Assembly (NCBI GenBank): GCA_041739875.1
Contig: JBGSNA010000011.1
Span: forward strand, 3,990 to 67,989
Length of the DNA stretch: 64,000 nt
From: JBBSJZ01 sp041739875
Lineage (GTDB): Bacteria > Planctomycetota > Planctomycetia > Pirellulales > Pirellulaceae
Reading direction: 5' to 3'
Every line of letters begins with the position of its first letter. Within the stretch, counting starts at the first letter, position 1. The position numbers were made by a program, and so were the translations under genes. Positions 56,108 through 64,000 of this stretch are shown here, one piece after another. The notes under the pieces are model-generated. The model did no database searches, was not told the origin of the DNA, and saw only the letters and a program-made list of their open reading frames with translations.

Positions 56108-58177
56108 ATGCGTACAAATCAAACTCGCTCTCGGTCAGCCAAGCTTTCCAAGCTCTCCAAGCAGTTCAAGCGATTCACACTCGCGATGCTCGTTGTCGGG
56201 CAAGCCGGATGCGGATTAATTCATCGCATTCCGCCTGGACCGCACGATACGCGCACGTCGTATCATGACGACTACGCGATGCGGATTGAGTACCCCGAAG
56301 TCGCTGAGTGTCAAACGGCAGTGACGACCTCGGCGCAGTCCGCGATTCAGCCGATGGCTCTCGAAGATCCGTCACAACTACCAACATTCGAGATGACACT
56401 CGATGAAGCGATTCGCATTGCGGTCCAGCAAAGTCCGCGAGCTGGTAATCGCGTTGGCACGGTAATCTCCCAACCAGGCTTTAGTCAGACAATCTACGAC
56501 CCGGCACTAGCGCATTCGAGTCCACAATTTGGAGTTGAGGCGGCGCTCGCCGCATTTGATGCGCAGTATCGCCAAAACCTATTTTGGCAGAAAGCTGATC
56601 AACCGAGCAACGTGTTGGCTGCGGGACCGATCGCTTTCTTTACACGTGACGCCTTCCAAGCGACACAGTCGACATTCTCCAACGAATTGTCCAAGCGAAC
56701 CGCTCAAGGTGGCCAGTTCGCTTTGCGTAACATCGTGAACTATGACCGCAACAACCGACCGGGCCGAGGGTTGCCCAGCGAGTTTAACGGATGGGTTGAA
56801 GTCGAATGGCGTCAACCGCTGATGCGAGGCGCAGGTACTCAATTCAACCGCATCGCTGGACCCAACTCTGTGATCGGTCAATACAACGGCGTGCTAATTG
56901 CGCGACTTAGTGAAGACGTCGCACTGGCAGATTTTGAAGCGGCAATGATACAAGTTGTTGCTGACGTTGAACAAGCCTACTGGGACCTTTCGATCGGTTA
57001 CCGGATCCTCGAAGCAAACCTCAAGGGTCGCGAATCTGCACTGCAAACTTTCCAGTATCAACAAGTACGGCTCGAAGTCGGCACAGGCCGCCGCGACGAA
57101 GAAGCTCAGGCTCGGTCTCAGTACTACCAATTCCAATCTCAAGTTGAGTCCTCGCTCGCCGGTGAGCAGGGACTATACACCCGTGAGCAAAGATTGCGAT
57201 ATCTTATTGGTCTGCCCGCTACCGACGGTCGTCTGATCCGTCCAACGACGAGCCCAGCCGACGTGAAGGTGGTATTCGACTGGGACAGCGCGCTCGGCCA
57301 AGCTTTGTCGCGCCGTGTCGAAGTCCGTCGGCAACGCTTCAACGTCAAGCGTCGTGAACTCGAACTCTATGCGTCGCGAATGAACCGTCGACCGCAATTG
57401 GATTTTCTTGGCCAGTACCGCTATCGAGGTCTTGGTGACCACTTGATAGGAAGCGAGTCGGGTTCCGGAAATCTCTCCGACAATCTTGTTGGTTCGATCG
57501 CTCAAGGGGACTATCAAGAATGGTACGCTGGCATGGAACTAAGCTTCCCCGTCGGCCTGCGAGCTGCTTCAAATGCGGTTGCTCACGCGCGTTTGAACTT
57601 GAACCGTGAACGAACGTTGCTCGACGAAACCGAACTGCGAGTCAGCCACGATCTGTCGTCGGCGTCACGCCAGATCACGCTCACGCACCAACTACTCGAA
57701 ACGAACTACAACCGCTACGTCGCTGACCTTAATCAAGTCGATGTGCTTCGTCGTCGCTACCGCGATGGAACCGATAACATCAACTTCCTACTACAGGCAC
57801 AGCGTCAAGTCGTGACGAGCGAGACTGCGTTCTATCAATCGCTCGCTAACTACCAATTCGCAATCCGCGATTTCCATCGCGAGAAAGGATCGCTGCTGGC
57901 TTACAATCAGGTTCAACTTGCTGAAGGCCCTTGGGCGAGCAAAGCCTACCAGGATGCATACGAGGTCGGTCGCTTCCTCACGCCGCGAGCTCAAGGTGCT
58001 CAGGTGAGCACGCCTGCTCCAATCACACGAATGCCGTTCGATCCTGCGGAAGTACAAGGCACATCAATGACGGGTATCCCCATGGATTCCTCCACGCCAC
58101 TACCAAATGGTGTCATCGACGGCGAAATCATGGACAACTCGATGACCGAAAGCGAGTTAATGACCAGCCCGCTTTAA
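56108..58177 (+). CDS. TolC-family outer-membrane efflux lipoprotein
   Basis: The protein has 689 residues from the ATG opening MRTNQTRSRS. The signal ends in a lipobox-like VVGQAGC (Cys ~35). TLDEAIRIAVQQSPRAGNR near residue 95 and DVEQAYWDLSIGYRILEANL near 285 start the two outer-membrane-factor repeats; LELYASRMNRRPQLDFLGQYR marks the barrel strand of the second. Long helices rich in Gln, Arg and Glu form the tunnel. It is longer than E. coli TolC (~490) through an N-terminal extension and a Pro/Ser/Met-rich tail. It would form an export channel across the outer membrane; an HlyD-type adaptor lies 5.5 kb away at the window end. It converges on trmB with a 3-bp gap. Confidence 0.9.
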   Translation: MRTNQTRSRSAKLSKLSKQFKRFTLAMLVVGQAGCGLIHRIPPGPHDTRTSYHDDYAMRIEYPEVAECQTAVTTSAQSAIQPMALEDPSQLPTFEMTLDEAIRIAVQQSPRAGNRVGTVISQPGFSQTIYDPALAHSSPQFGVEAALAAFDAQYRQNLFWQKADQPSNVLAAGPIAFFTRDAFQATQSTFSNELSKRTAQGGQFALRNIVNYDRNNRPGRGLPSEFNGWVEVEWRQPLMRGAGTQFNRIAGPNSVIGQYNGVLIARLSEDVALADFEAAMIQVVADVEQAYWDLSIGYRILEANLKGRESALQTFQYQQVRLEVGTGRRDEEAQARSQYYQFQSQVESSLAGEQGLYTREQRLRYLIGLPATDGRLIRPTTSPADVKVVFDWDSALGQALSRRVEVRRQRFNVKRRELELYASRMNRRPQLDFLGQYRYRGLGDHLIGSESGSGNLSDNLVGSIAQGDYQEWYAGMELSFPVGLRAASNAVAHARLNLNRERTLLDETELRVSHDLSSASRQITLTHQLLETNYNRYVADLNQVDVLRRRYRDGTDNINFLLQAQRQVVTSETAFYQSLANYQFAIRDFHREKGSLLAYNQVQLAEGPWASKAYQDAYEVGRFLTPRAQGAQVSTPAPITRMPFDPAEVQGTSMTGIPMDSSTPLPNGVIDGEIMDNSMTESELMTSPL

Positions 58178-58180
58178 CGT

Positions 58181-58825
58181 CTATGACTTTTCATACACGA
58201 CTCGGTAAACCGGGATGCTGTGTTGTCGGCTTCGCCGCTCAAAATGCGTTCGGTAATCCAAGTCGTGACTGGCCTCGCCAGCGTCCTCCGGAATGGGAAC
58301 TCCCAATTCTGGAGTGAGGTCCGCAATCATCTCAATCGTTTCCTCAAAGTAGTCCAGCACGTCGGTCCAGAAGTGCAGTCGCCCGCCGCTACGAATGGCT
58401 CGAGAATAATTTTTGATACTTGTTTCATTGAGCACCCGGCGTTTGCGATGACGAGCTTTCCACCACGGGTCAGGATAATAAACGTGCACCGCCTCGAGCG
58501 AACCAGGCTCGATCCGCGAGGCAAAAATGGGCTCCGCATTACCAGAGACGATCCGGGCGTTTTCGAGGCCCGATTTTGCCAAACGTGCGGCAATATGTTC
58601 GGCAAACTTGGTCGCGATCTCAATCCCCAGAAAATTACGCTGCGGGTTCGCCGTGGACACGTTTGCCAAGAAAAGCCCCTTCCCAGAGCCGACTTCGACC
58701 TCCAGCGGCGCCGAGTTCTCAAAAAGCGTCTCGCTGGACACGCGTTCGGGCAGCGTCTCGCCATCGAGCAACCATCGCTGGAAATTCAAATGCTGGGGCG
58801 GGCGGCGAAGGGGGCTACGTGGCAT
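58181..58825 (-). CDS. trmB: tRNA (guanine-N7-)-methyltransferase
   Basis: The protein has 214 residues. The SAM-binding motif is LEVEVGSGKGLFLANV, followed by FLGIEIATKFAEHIAARLAKSG and the catalytic-site segment VHVYYPDPWWKARHRKRR. It methylates G46 in the variable loop of tRNAs. The ATG opening MPRSPLRRPP is preferred over a GTG four codons upstream. It overlaps nothing and stands between two convergent or divergent plus-strand genes. Confidence 0.95.
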   Translation of the reverse strand: MPRSPLRRPPQHLNFQRWLLDGETLPERVSSETLFENSAPLEVEVGSGKGLFLANVSTANPQRNFLGIEIATKFAEHIAARLAKSGLENARIVSGNAEPIFASRIEPGSLEAVHVYYPDPWWKARHRKRRVLNETSIKNYSRAIRSGGRLHFWTDVLDYFEETIEMIADLTPELGVPIPEDAGEASHDLDYRTHFERRSRQHSIPVYRVVYEKS

Positions 58826-58962
58826 CGCGGCAATCACTCTGGCGTTGAGAACACTGTCTTACACGGAAATTTCGGCTCATCGTAACGCCAGACAAAATCC
58901 CTACAATGCAGCCCCGCCGATGAGGCCACGATTTCCAACCCAACTCAACACGATATTCATCC

Positions 58963-60900
58963 ATGCCCTCGCCCGATGCCGACTTTCAAGGATTGCACGT
59001 TGCCTCATTGGAGAGCCGACGGGCCGACGATATGACCCGGCTGATCCAGCGGCACGGGGGCACACCCCATGTGAGCCCCTCGATGCGTGAAGTCCCGATC
59101 GAGCCCAATCGGCCAGCGATCGATTTTGCCTACCGACTCATGACAGGGCACATCAGCACCGTGATCTTGATGACGGGCGTCGGTTTCAAGTTTCTACTCA
59201 AGGCCGTTGAACGCCACCTCGACCAACAACGTTTCATCGACACCCTCTCGGACGTCGTCACGATCGCCCGTGGCCCGAAACCTGCCGCTGCGATGCGAGA
59301 AGTTGGCGTGACACCGACCTACCGTGTGCCCGAGCCCAATACCTGGCGAGAGCTGCTGCAAACGATCGATGCCAACATGAGCGTCGCGAACCAAGTGGTC
59401 GGAATCCAAGAATACGGAATCAGCAACGCGTCACTCGTCGCGGGACTCGAAGCCCGAGGCGCTACCGTGGAATCGGTACGCGTCTACGGCTGGGAGTTCC
59501 CCGAGGATACGGCGCCGCTCGAAGCAAACGTCCGCGCTCTCGCAGCCGGCCAACGCGATTTGCTGTTAATCACCAGCGCACACCAAATTGTCAATATGCT
59601 TCGCATTGCTGAGCAACTAAATTTGGTCGACGCTCTGCGTGAAGGCCTGAGGAACACAGTCATCGCGTCAATCGGACCGACCACGAGCCAAATGTTGCTC
59701 GAGTGTGACCTACCTGTCGACATGGAACCGAGTCACCCCAAAATGGGACACCTCGTGACCGAGTGTGCCAAGCAAGCCACCGAACTTCTTCAACGTAAAC
59801 GCAGCCGACGCATTCAGATTGGACCAGCCCCGATGCACATTGATGACCATCCTTCAACCAACAGTTTGTTCATGCAAGCGTGTCGTGGTGAGCCAACGAC
59901 ACGAACACCGATTTGGTTGATGCGGCAAGCAGGCCGATACATGTCGGAGTATCGCGAAGTTCGAGCGAAGCAATCATTCTTGGATCTGTGCAAGAACCCA
60001 CAACTGTGTAGCGAAGTGATGTGCACAGCCGTTGATCGACTCGGCGTTGACGCAGCCATCATCTTTTCTGACTTGCTTCCGATTCTGATTCCAATGGGCT
60101 TGGATCTTGAATTTGTTGCTGGCGACGGCCCGGTTATCCACAACCCAATTCGCGGCCCCAAAGACATCGACCGAATTCGCGGACTCGATGATCCGAGCCA
60201 ACTGGACTACGTCTTCGAGACCGTTCGACAAACTCGCAAAGATTTGCCGGAGTCGATTCCGTTGATTGGCTTTGGTGGAGCACCGTTCACTTTGGCAAGT
60301 TATGCAATCGAAGGTGGTGGATCGCGTCAATATCTCGGCACCAAATCGTTGATGTACGGAGACTCCGCAGCGTGGGACGGCTTAATGGCGAAACTCTCGC
60401 AAGCCATTGTCGTCTACTTGAACGAACAAATTCGTGCCGGTGCCCAGTGCGTCCAATTGTTTGATAGCTGGGCTGGTTGCCTCGCTCCGGTCGACTACAA
60501 ACGGTACGTGCTTCCATGGATGCAAGAAATTGTTCGTGGAATCACTCCCGGCGTTCCAGTTATTAACTTTGCAACGGGCAACCCCGAACTCTTGCCGTTA
60601 CTCCGGATCGATTCACGCACAGTCGTCGGAGTGGATTGGCGAATTTCACTCGACACAGCCTGGCAACGACTCGGACATGATTGCAGCATCCAAGGGAATC
60701 TCGACCCAGCTGTCTTGCTGGGCGATCGCGACGTCATTCGCCGCGCTGTCACCCAAGTACTGGACGCGGCCGCTGGACGTCCTGGACACATTTTTAACCT
60801 TGGCCACGGCGTTCACAAAGAGACCCCGGTCGAGAACGCGATCGCACTGGTCGAACTCGTCAAAGAATTGAGTCAACGAGACGGGAACGGCGACGCGTGA
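58963..60900 (+). CDS. Fused uroporphyrinogen-III synthase and uroporphyrinogen decarboxylase
   Basis: The protein has 645 residues. The first ~285 resemble HemD: VASLESRRADDMTRLIQRHGG at the start, TGVGFKFLLKAVE, VQ-like VVGIQEYGISNASLVAGLEARG and LLLITSAHQIVNML. From ~300 to the end it is a complete HemE with TPIWLMRQAGRYMSEYRE (catalytic Arg and phosphate-binding site), IIFSDLLPI (catalytic Asp), GFGGAPFTLASYAIEG and HIFNLGHGVHKETPVENA. The two consecutive steps from hydroxymethylbilane to coproporphyrinogen III are thus joined in one chain. This heme branch also relates to sirohaem for the nitrite reductase. The stop codon overlaps the next start by GTGA. Confidence 0.92.
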   Translation: MPSPDADFQGLHVASLESRRADDMTRLIQRHGGTPHVSPSMREVPIEPNRPAIDFAYRLMTGHISTVILMTGVGFKFLLKAVERHLDQQRFIDTLSDVVTIARGPKPAAAMREVGVTPTYRVPEPNTWRELLQTIDANMSVANQVVGIQEYGISNASLVAGLEARGATVESVRVYGWEFPEDTAPLEANVRALAAGQRDLLLITSAHQIVNMLRIAEQLNLVDALREGLRNTVIASIGPTTSQMLLECDLPVDMEPSHPKMGHLVTECAKQATELLQRKRSRRIQIGPAPMHIDDHPSTNSLFMQACRGEPTTRTPIWLMRQAGRYMSEYREVRAKQSFLDLCKNPQLCSEVMCTAVDRLGVDAAIIFSDLLPILIPMGLDLEFVAGDGPVIHNPIRGPKDIDRIRGLDDPSQLDYVFETVRQTRKDLPESIPLIGFGGAPFTLASYAIEGGGSRQYLGTKSLMYGDSAAWDGLMAKLSQAIVVYLNEQIRAGAQCVQLFDSWAGCLAPVDYKRYVLPWMQEIVRGITPGVPVINFATGNPELLPLLRIDSRTVVGVDWRISLDTAWQRLGHDCSIQGNLDPAVLLGDRDVIRRAVTQVLDAAAGRPGHIFNLGHGVHKETPVENAIALVELVKELSQRDGNGDA

Positions 60901-61964
60901 TTGAAACAACCATCGTTTGTCCCTTCTGTCCGCTCGCTTGTGATGACGTTCGCGTCATTGCGACCGAGAAGCCTGGCCATTTGCCAATGGTGCAAACGAC
61001 TTGCGAGCTTGCGACGAAATTATTTCGCGATGCGATGCAACCCGCTCCGCCACGAATCGCCAACAAAACCGCCTCGCTCACCGAGATCCGTGAGCATCTC
61101 AGAGATTCCGTGGCTCAATCGAAACGCATCGTCGTAAAAACTGGCGGAGTCGACTTGGCGAGCGCCAAGGCTCTTGAACAACTCAGCTCACACGGCAAGA
61201 TCACCTGGGTGATCGACCAATCACCAGTGACTCGATCTTGGCAACTTACATCAAGTCGCGATGGCGTTATCTCGGCAACGCTGGGTGACGTGCGTGAGCA
61301 CGCGGACTTGCTTTGGTTAATCGGTAGCGTCGAATCGGCGGCTCCTCGAATCAAAGAAGTGCTAATCGAGAACAAGCCTTCATTGCAAGTGATCCAAACA
61401 CCTGGTCCGCTCGATTTAGACACGCTCGCGTCGCTAGCTCTCGCAACACGAGATTCCATAACAATCCATGCGAAGCCTGTCATTGCGAAGCTCGCCGAGG
61501 CGATTGAGTCGTCCAAGTACTTTGCGGTCGTGTGCGGTGACGATTCGTTCGATTCGAAATTTGCCGATGCCGGGCTGAGTCTCTTGATCCAGTGGGTTTG
61601 GTCGTTGAACGCGAAACGCCGCGCCGTAGCGATGCATCTTGACGACGCAGCAACCAATCGTGCCGTGTATCGTTGGCGAACCAATCGCTCACTCGCGAAT
61701 GTATGCGAAAGTGAATCCGGACCGAACTCACTCACCGTTCGAATCGGCGCGAGCGTTTTCGATCCGACACCCGTGAATATTGCCATCGGAACATGCGATC
61801 CGGGTATGGGCCGAGCGATCGCATTCATCCCGTGCTCCATCGTGGGTGTGCATGAATCGGGAGCAAGAATCCGTGGTGACGGCACCGTCACGATGCCCTT
61901 GGCAAAGATCACCCACAGCGATTTGCCAACGGCGACAGCGTGGATCGAATCACTGAGAGCTTGA
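60897..61964 (+). CDS. Formylmethanofuran dehydrogenase subunit B-like protein (FhcB/FwdB family)
   Basis: The protein has 355 residues. The cluster site VCPFCPLACDDV supplies C8, C11 and C15, with C36 in TTCELA as a fourth candidate. Later segments (VVKTGGVDLASAKALEQLSSHG, DLLWLIGSVESAAPRI, VIQTPGPLDLDTLASLALATRD) fit the FhcB subunit of the bacterial formyltransferase/hydrolase complex of H4MPT-dependent C1 oxidation. It is shorter than archaeal FwdB and lacks visible molybdopterin residues, as known for bacterial FhcB. It starts at a GTG overlapping the HemD-HemE stop by 4 nt, indicating coupling. FhcA, C and D are not in the window. Confidence 0.82.
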   Translation: MIETTIVCPFCPLACDDVRVIATEKPGHLPMVQTTCELATKLFRDAMQPAPPRIANKTASLTEIREHLRDSVAQSKRIVVKTGGVDLASAKALEQLSSHGKITWVIDQSPVTRSWQLTSSRDGVISATLGDVREHADLLWLIGSVESAAPRIKEVLIENKPSLQVIQTPGPLDLDTLASLALATRDSITIHAKPVIAKLAEAIESSKYFAVVCGDDSFDSKFADAGLSLLIQWVWSLNAKRRAVAMHLDDAATNRAVYRWRTNRSLANVCESESGPNSLTVRIGASVFDPTPVNIAIGTCDPGMGRAIAFIPCSIVGVHESGARIRGDGTVTMPLAKITHSDLPTATAWIESLRA

Positions 61965-61985
61965 CTCTGCGGAAATCGATGCGAC

Positions 61986-61998
61986 ACTAACACTTAGT
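61986..61998 (+). terminator. Small hairpin after the FhcB-like gene
   Basis: actaa-cac-ttagt forms a 5-bp stem directly followed by ctttattt, 21 bp after the stop codon. The position fits a terminator, but the stem is short and weak. Confidence 0.3.
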
Positions 61999-62048
61999 CT
62001 TTATTTCGAACTCGATTGCCGCGACTGGTGACCATCCCAGTCCTCTAG

Positions 62049-63161
62049 ATGCCTTCGCCGAAACTTCGCCGCCAAATAGCTTGGGAGGCGGCCCGACTCT
62101 TGTACTCGCGTGAAGAGAGCGAGTACTTCAATGCGAAACAAAAAGCCGCACGGCGGATCTACAAAGGCTGGATAAAACCTGCCGATTTGCCTACGAATGC
62201 AGAAATTCGCGAGCAGGTTCAATTACTCGCAAGACTCCACGAGGGGTCGAATTCTACCGACAATCAGCTGCTCGAGATGCGGTTACGTGCCGCGTGGTGG
62301 TTGCGTCAACTCGCCGTATTTCATCCCCGATTAATCGGCAGCGTACTCACCGCGAGTATTCGCGAGGGCTCGGATATCGACATCCACGTCTTTGCCGCCA
62401 GCCCGCACTCAATCGCAAATGAACTTGACGACTTGGGCGTCGCCTATGAACTCGAACGAAAGCGAGTCGAGAAAGATGGCGAGCAGCGAATTTTCACCCA
62501 CATCCATGTACGCGACGAATTCCCCGTTGAGCTTACGATTTACGATCCATCCAAACTTGGGTATCGATTTCGCAGCAGTATTACCGGCAAGCCGATTGAG
62601 AAAGCGAGTCTCGCAGAACTCGAACGTTTGATCTCGCTGCAACACAACGTCGATCCGCAACAACAATCGCAGCGTTTAGATCAAATGGATACGTCACCGG
62701 ATCGGATCGCTGTGTTCCAGTCCCTGCTTGTACCACTGGAGAACGTAAAACAACATCCACGTCACCATCCCGAAGGCGACGCGTTGTTTCATTCGTTGCA
62801 GGTTTATTCACTCGCCAAAAATGCGATGCCATACGACGAAGAGTTCTTGCTTGCGGCGCTACTGCATGATGTCGGCAAAGCCATCGATCCATTCGACCAC
62901 GTGACCGCCGGTCTGGAGGCCTTGAGCGGTTTCATCACAGAGCGAACGGAGTGGTTGATTGCGCATCACATGGAAGCCCACAAGATTGTAGACCACACAA
63001 TCGGGGTCCGTCGACACCGACGATTAGCGGCCCATCCGTATTTCGACGACTTACGAACACTCGGGGATTGCGATCGAGCGGGCCGAGTACCTGGTGCAGA
63101 CGTCGAGTCCCTTGAACAAGCCCTCGACTACATCGAGCAAATCGATGACATGTTCGGATAG
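62049..63161 (+). CDS. Nucleotidyltransferase-like/HD domain protein
   Basis: The protein has 370 residues. An N-terminal helical part (1-95) precedes a polymerase-beta-like nucleotidyltransferase fold: GSVLTASIREGSDIDIHVF contains the G-S and D-x-D metal site (around residues 97-115), and ELTIYD may give the third acidic residue. The C-terminal half is an HD phosphohydrolase: H-P-E-G-D-A-L-F-H-S-LQ, LLHDVGKAIDPFDH and the later HHMEAH. The layout is like bacterial CCA-adding or poly(A) polymerases fused to HD, but shorter and without the usual tRNA-binding arm. Substrate unknown; tRNA or nucleotide repair is possible. Confidence 0.8.
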   Translation: MPSPKLRRQIAWEAARLLYSREESEYFNAKQKAARRIYKGWIKPADLPTNAEIREQVQLLARLHEGSNSTDNQLLEMRLRAAWWLRQLAVFHPRLIGSVLTASIREGSDIDIHVFAASPHSIANELDDLGVAYELERKRVEKDGEQRIFTHIHVRDEFPVELTIYDPSKLGYRFRSSITGKPIEKASLAELERLISLQHNVDPQQQSQRLDQMDTSPDRIAVFQSLLVPLENVKQHPRHHPEGDALFHSLQVYSLAKNAMPYDEEFLLAALLHDVGKAIDPFDHVTAGLEALSGFITERTEWLIAHHMEAHKIVDHTIGVRRHRRLAAHPYFDDLRTLGDCDRAGRVPGADVESLEQALDYIEQIDDMFG

Positions 63162-63679
63162 TCCATTGTTCTTGCTCCTTTGCCAAAAGCACCCGAGATG
63201 CCCAGACCCGTTTCTCGCAGTATCCCCGATCGACTAGCAGATAATCAGCTCAAGCAAGCCGTTGTTAGAAACTCGAAAAGTGGCCTAGCATGCTTCCAGT
63301 ACAGGCTACCATCGAACGCGCCGAAGCAATCCCGTTGCAACCCGCAACTAGCTATTGAAAAATCCTGAGCTTTAAGTTCTACAATAAGGCGGCGATGACG
63401 TCCGACAGAATCCCGTCTTTGACGAGACATCTGTCGATGACAAATGCTATGTTCTCATGGCAGCTTCGTCGCGTCGATTCGTTCACGTGATCTTCGACGG
63501 TGAGCTGTTGTTGATCCACGCCAGCGCTCAATCGGAGCGAGCCAGCTCGCGTCGTTTGGCTGATTCCGATTTGCGAAAAAACAATATAACGTGCACGTAC
63601 GTGCCTGAAGATGGCTGTCGCTTTTTTTCGTTATTGACCTAGGTAACGTACGAACCCTCACAAATCAGACGATGGTCGC
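63162..63679. other. Intergenic region, 518 bp
   Basis: Between the HD protein gene and the convergent HlyD-family gene. A 61-codon frame at 63457-63642 lacks a ribosome site and protein-like composition. I see no repeat, RNA gene or clear terminator. Confidence 0.4.
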
Positions 63680-64000
63680 TTACCTGTGTGCGTTAATGTA
63701 AACGTCCACTGGCAGTCCAACTGGCATTGCGACGCTTTCTTCCAAGTCGATCCAAACGCGGCGGCTAAAGGAATCTTGGCGTTCACCTGCCCACTGGCCC
63801 GACATTTGTTTCGCGTTCATTTGTGGCTCGATTGCTGTGATGACGCCTTGTGCCACAGTGCCTTCAATTGCATCGCAGTGGATGTCACAAAGTTGACCGA
63901 GTTGAACTCGTAGCGAGTCAAATTCATCCACTTCTGCAACGACGCGCATGCGGCGAGTATCCGCCATCACCACGAGCGGTGAGGCACTCGTGGGACTTAC
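63680..64000 (-). CDS. HlyD-family membrane fusion/efflux adaptor (partial, C-terminal end only)
   Basis: The last 106 residues are present and the frame is open to the window edge (VSPTSASPLVVMADTRRMRVVAEV is continuous), so the start lies outside. DTRRMRVVAEVDEFDSLRVQLGQ is the strand-turn typical of the beta-barrel domain of HlyD/MacA-type adaptors, followed by G-x-V-T-A-I-E-P, and RRVWIDLEESVAMPVGLPVDVYI near the end. Such adaptors join an inner-membrane pump to a TolC channel; the TolC-like lipoprotein at 56108 is a candidate partner, although other genes lie between them. Confidence 0.8.
   Translation of the reverse strand, partial: VSPTSASPLVVMADTRRMRVVAEVDEFDSLRVQLGQLCDIHCDAIEGTVAQGVITAIEPQMNAKQMSGQWAGERQDSFSRRVWIDLEESVAMPVGLPVDVYINAHR

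Noticed and set aside
63457..63642. 61-codon open frame in the gap before the HlyD-family gene
   Set aside because: No ribosome site, no family resemblance and low-quality composition.

Overview
The window reads as chromosomal DNA of a planctomycete, most likely a marine Pirellulaceae member of the Rhodopirellula type. This is inferred from gene content, without any search. The pointers are a DUF1559 protein, an FtsK/EccC-like ATPase next to a WXG100-like small protein, a HemD-HemE fusion, a bacterial formylmethanofuran dehydrogenase B-like subunit (C1/H4MPT pathway), a sucrose-phosphate synthase/amylosucrase operon, many secreted proteins of unknown function, and weak or absent Shine-Dalgarno sites. 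I found no rRNA, tRNA, CRISPR array, insertion sequence or phage gene.

Layout. 1-3133 (minus): 3' part of a transglutaminase-like gene, a single-domain response regulator, and an AI-2E family membrane protein with a long C-terminal Rossmann-like extension. 3545-8496 (minus): an overlapping three-gene sucrose operon, transcribed as sucrose-phosphate synthase with a fused phosphatase domain, amylosucrase, then a stand-alone sucrose-phosphate phosphatase. A small DUF1328 membrane protein lies upstream. 9648-13073 (plus): a large MscK-like mechanosensitive channel.

13101-31110 (minus) is the core of the window: about 18 kb of co-directional, mostly tightly spaced nitrate-assimilation genes. In transcription order they are the nitrate-binding lipoprotein, permease, two ATPases, a GAF-domain protein, a DmsB-DmsC-like four-cluster ferredoxin/membrane anchor fusion, molybdopterin nitrate reductase, ferredoxin-type nitrite reductase, an Fe-S/FAD/NADP reductase without flavodoxin domain, a NirB-like FAD protein fused to a b-cytochrome-like membrane domain, a membrane-anchored cytochrome c with about eleven haems, a DUF3365 monohaem lipoprotein, and a haemoglobin. 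Nitrate would be imported by the ABC transporter, reduced at the inner face of the membrane with quinol electrons, then reduced to ammonium by NirA. The membrane flavocytochrome and multihaem cytochrome form an extra electron branch whose direction cannot be read from sequence. A divergent outer-membrane porin (31662-33251) shares a 550-bp upstream region with the cluster, and that region carries several pairs of short direct repeats at 21-, 22-, 32- and 48-bp spacing.

33373-40604: a secreted unknown, an FHA-GAF-class III cyclase with unusual substrate-specifying residues, a small membrane protein, a BaiN/YhiN-type flavoprotein and a fatty acid desaturase. 40628-46385 (minus): a three-gene module of HEAT-like protein, WXG100-like small protein and a 1296-residue FtsK/SpoIIIE ATPase that resembles type VII secretion EccC. 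46585-64000: DUF1559 protein, glucose-6-phosphate isomerase, a fused 5-oxoprolinase, a secreted unknown, a DUF6580-like membrane protein, a TolC-type lipoprotein, TrmB, the HemD-HemE fusion translationally coupled to an FhcB-like protein, a nucleotidyltransferase-HD protein, and the 3' end of an HlyD-family adaptor.

The best candidates for something not well described are the membrane flavocytochrome/undecahaem branch inside the nitrate cluster, the EccC-like/WXG100-like/HEAT module, and the flavoprotein-like tail lying in frame behind the globin stop codon.
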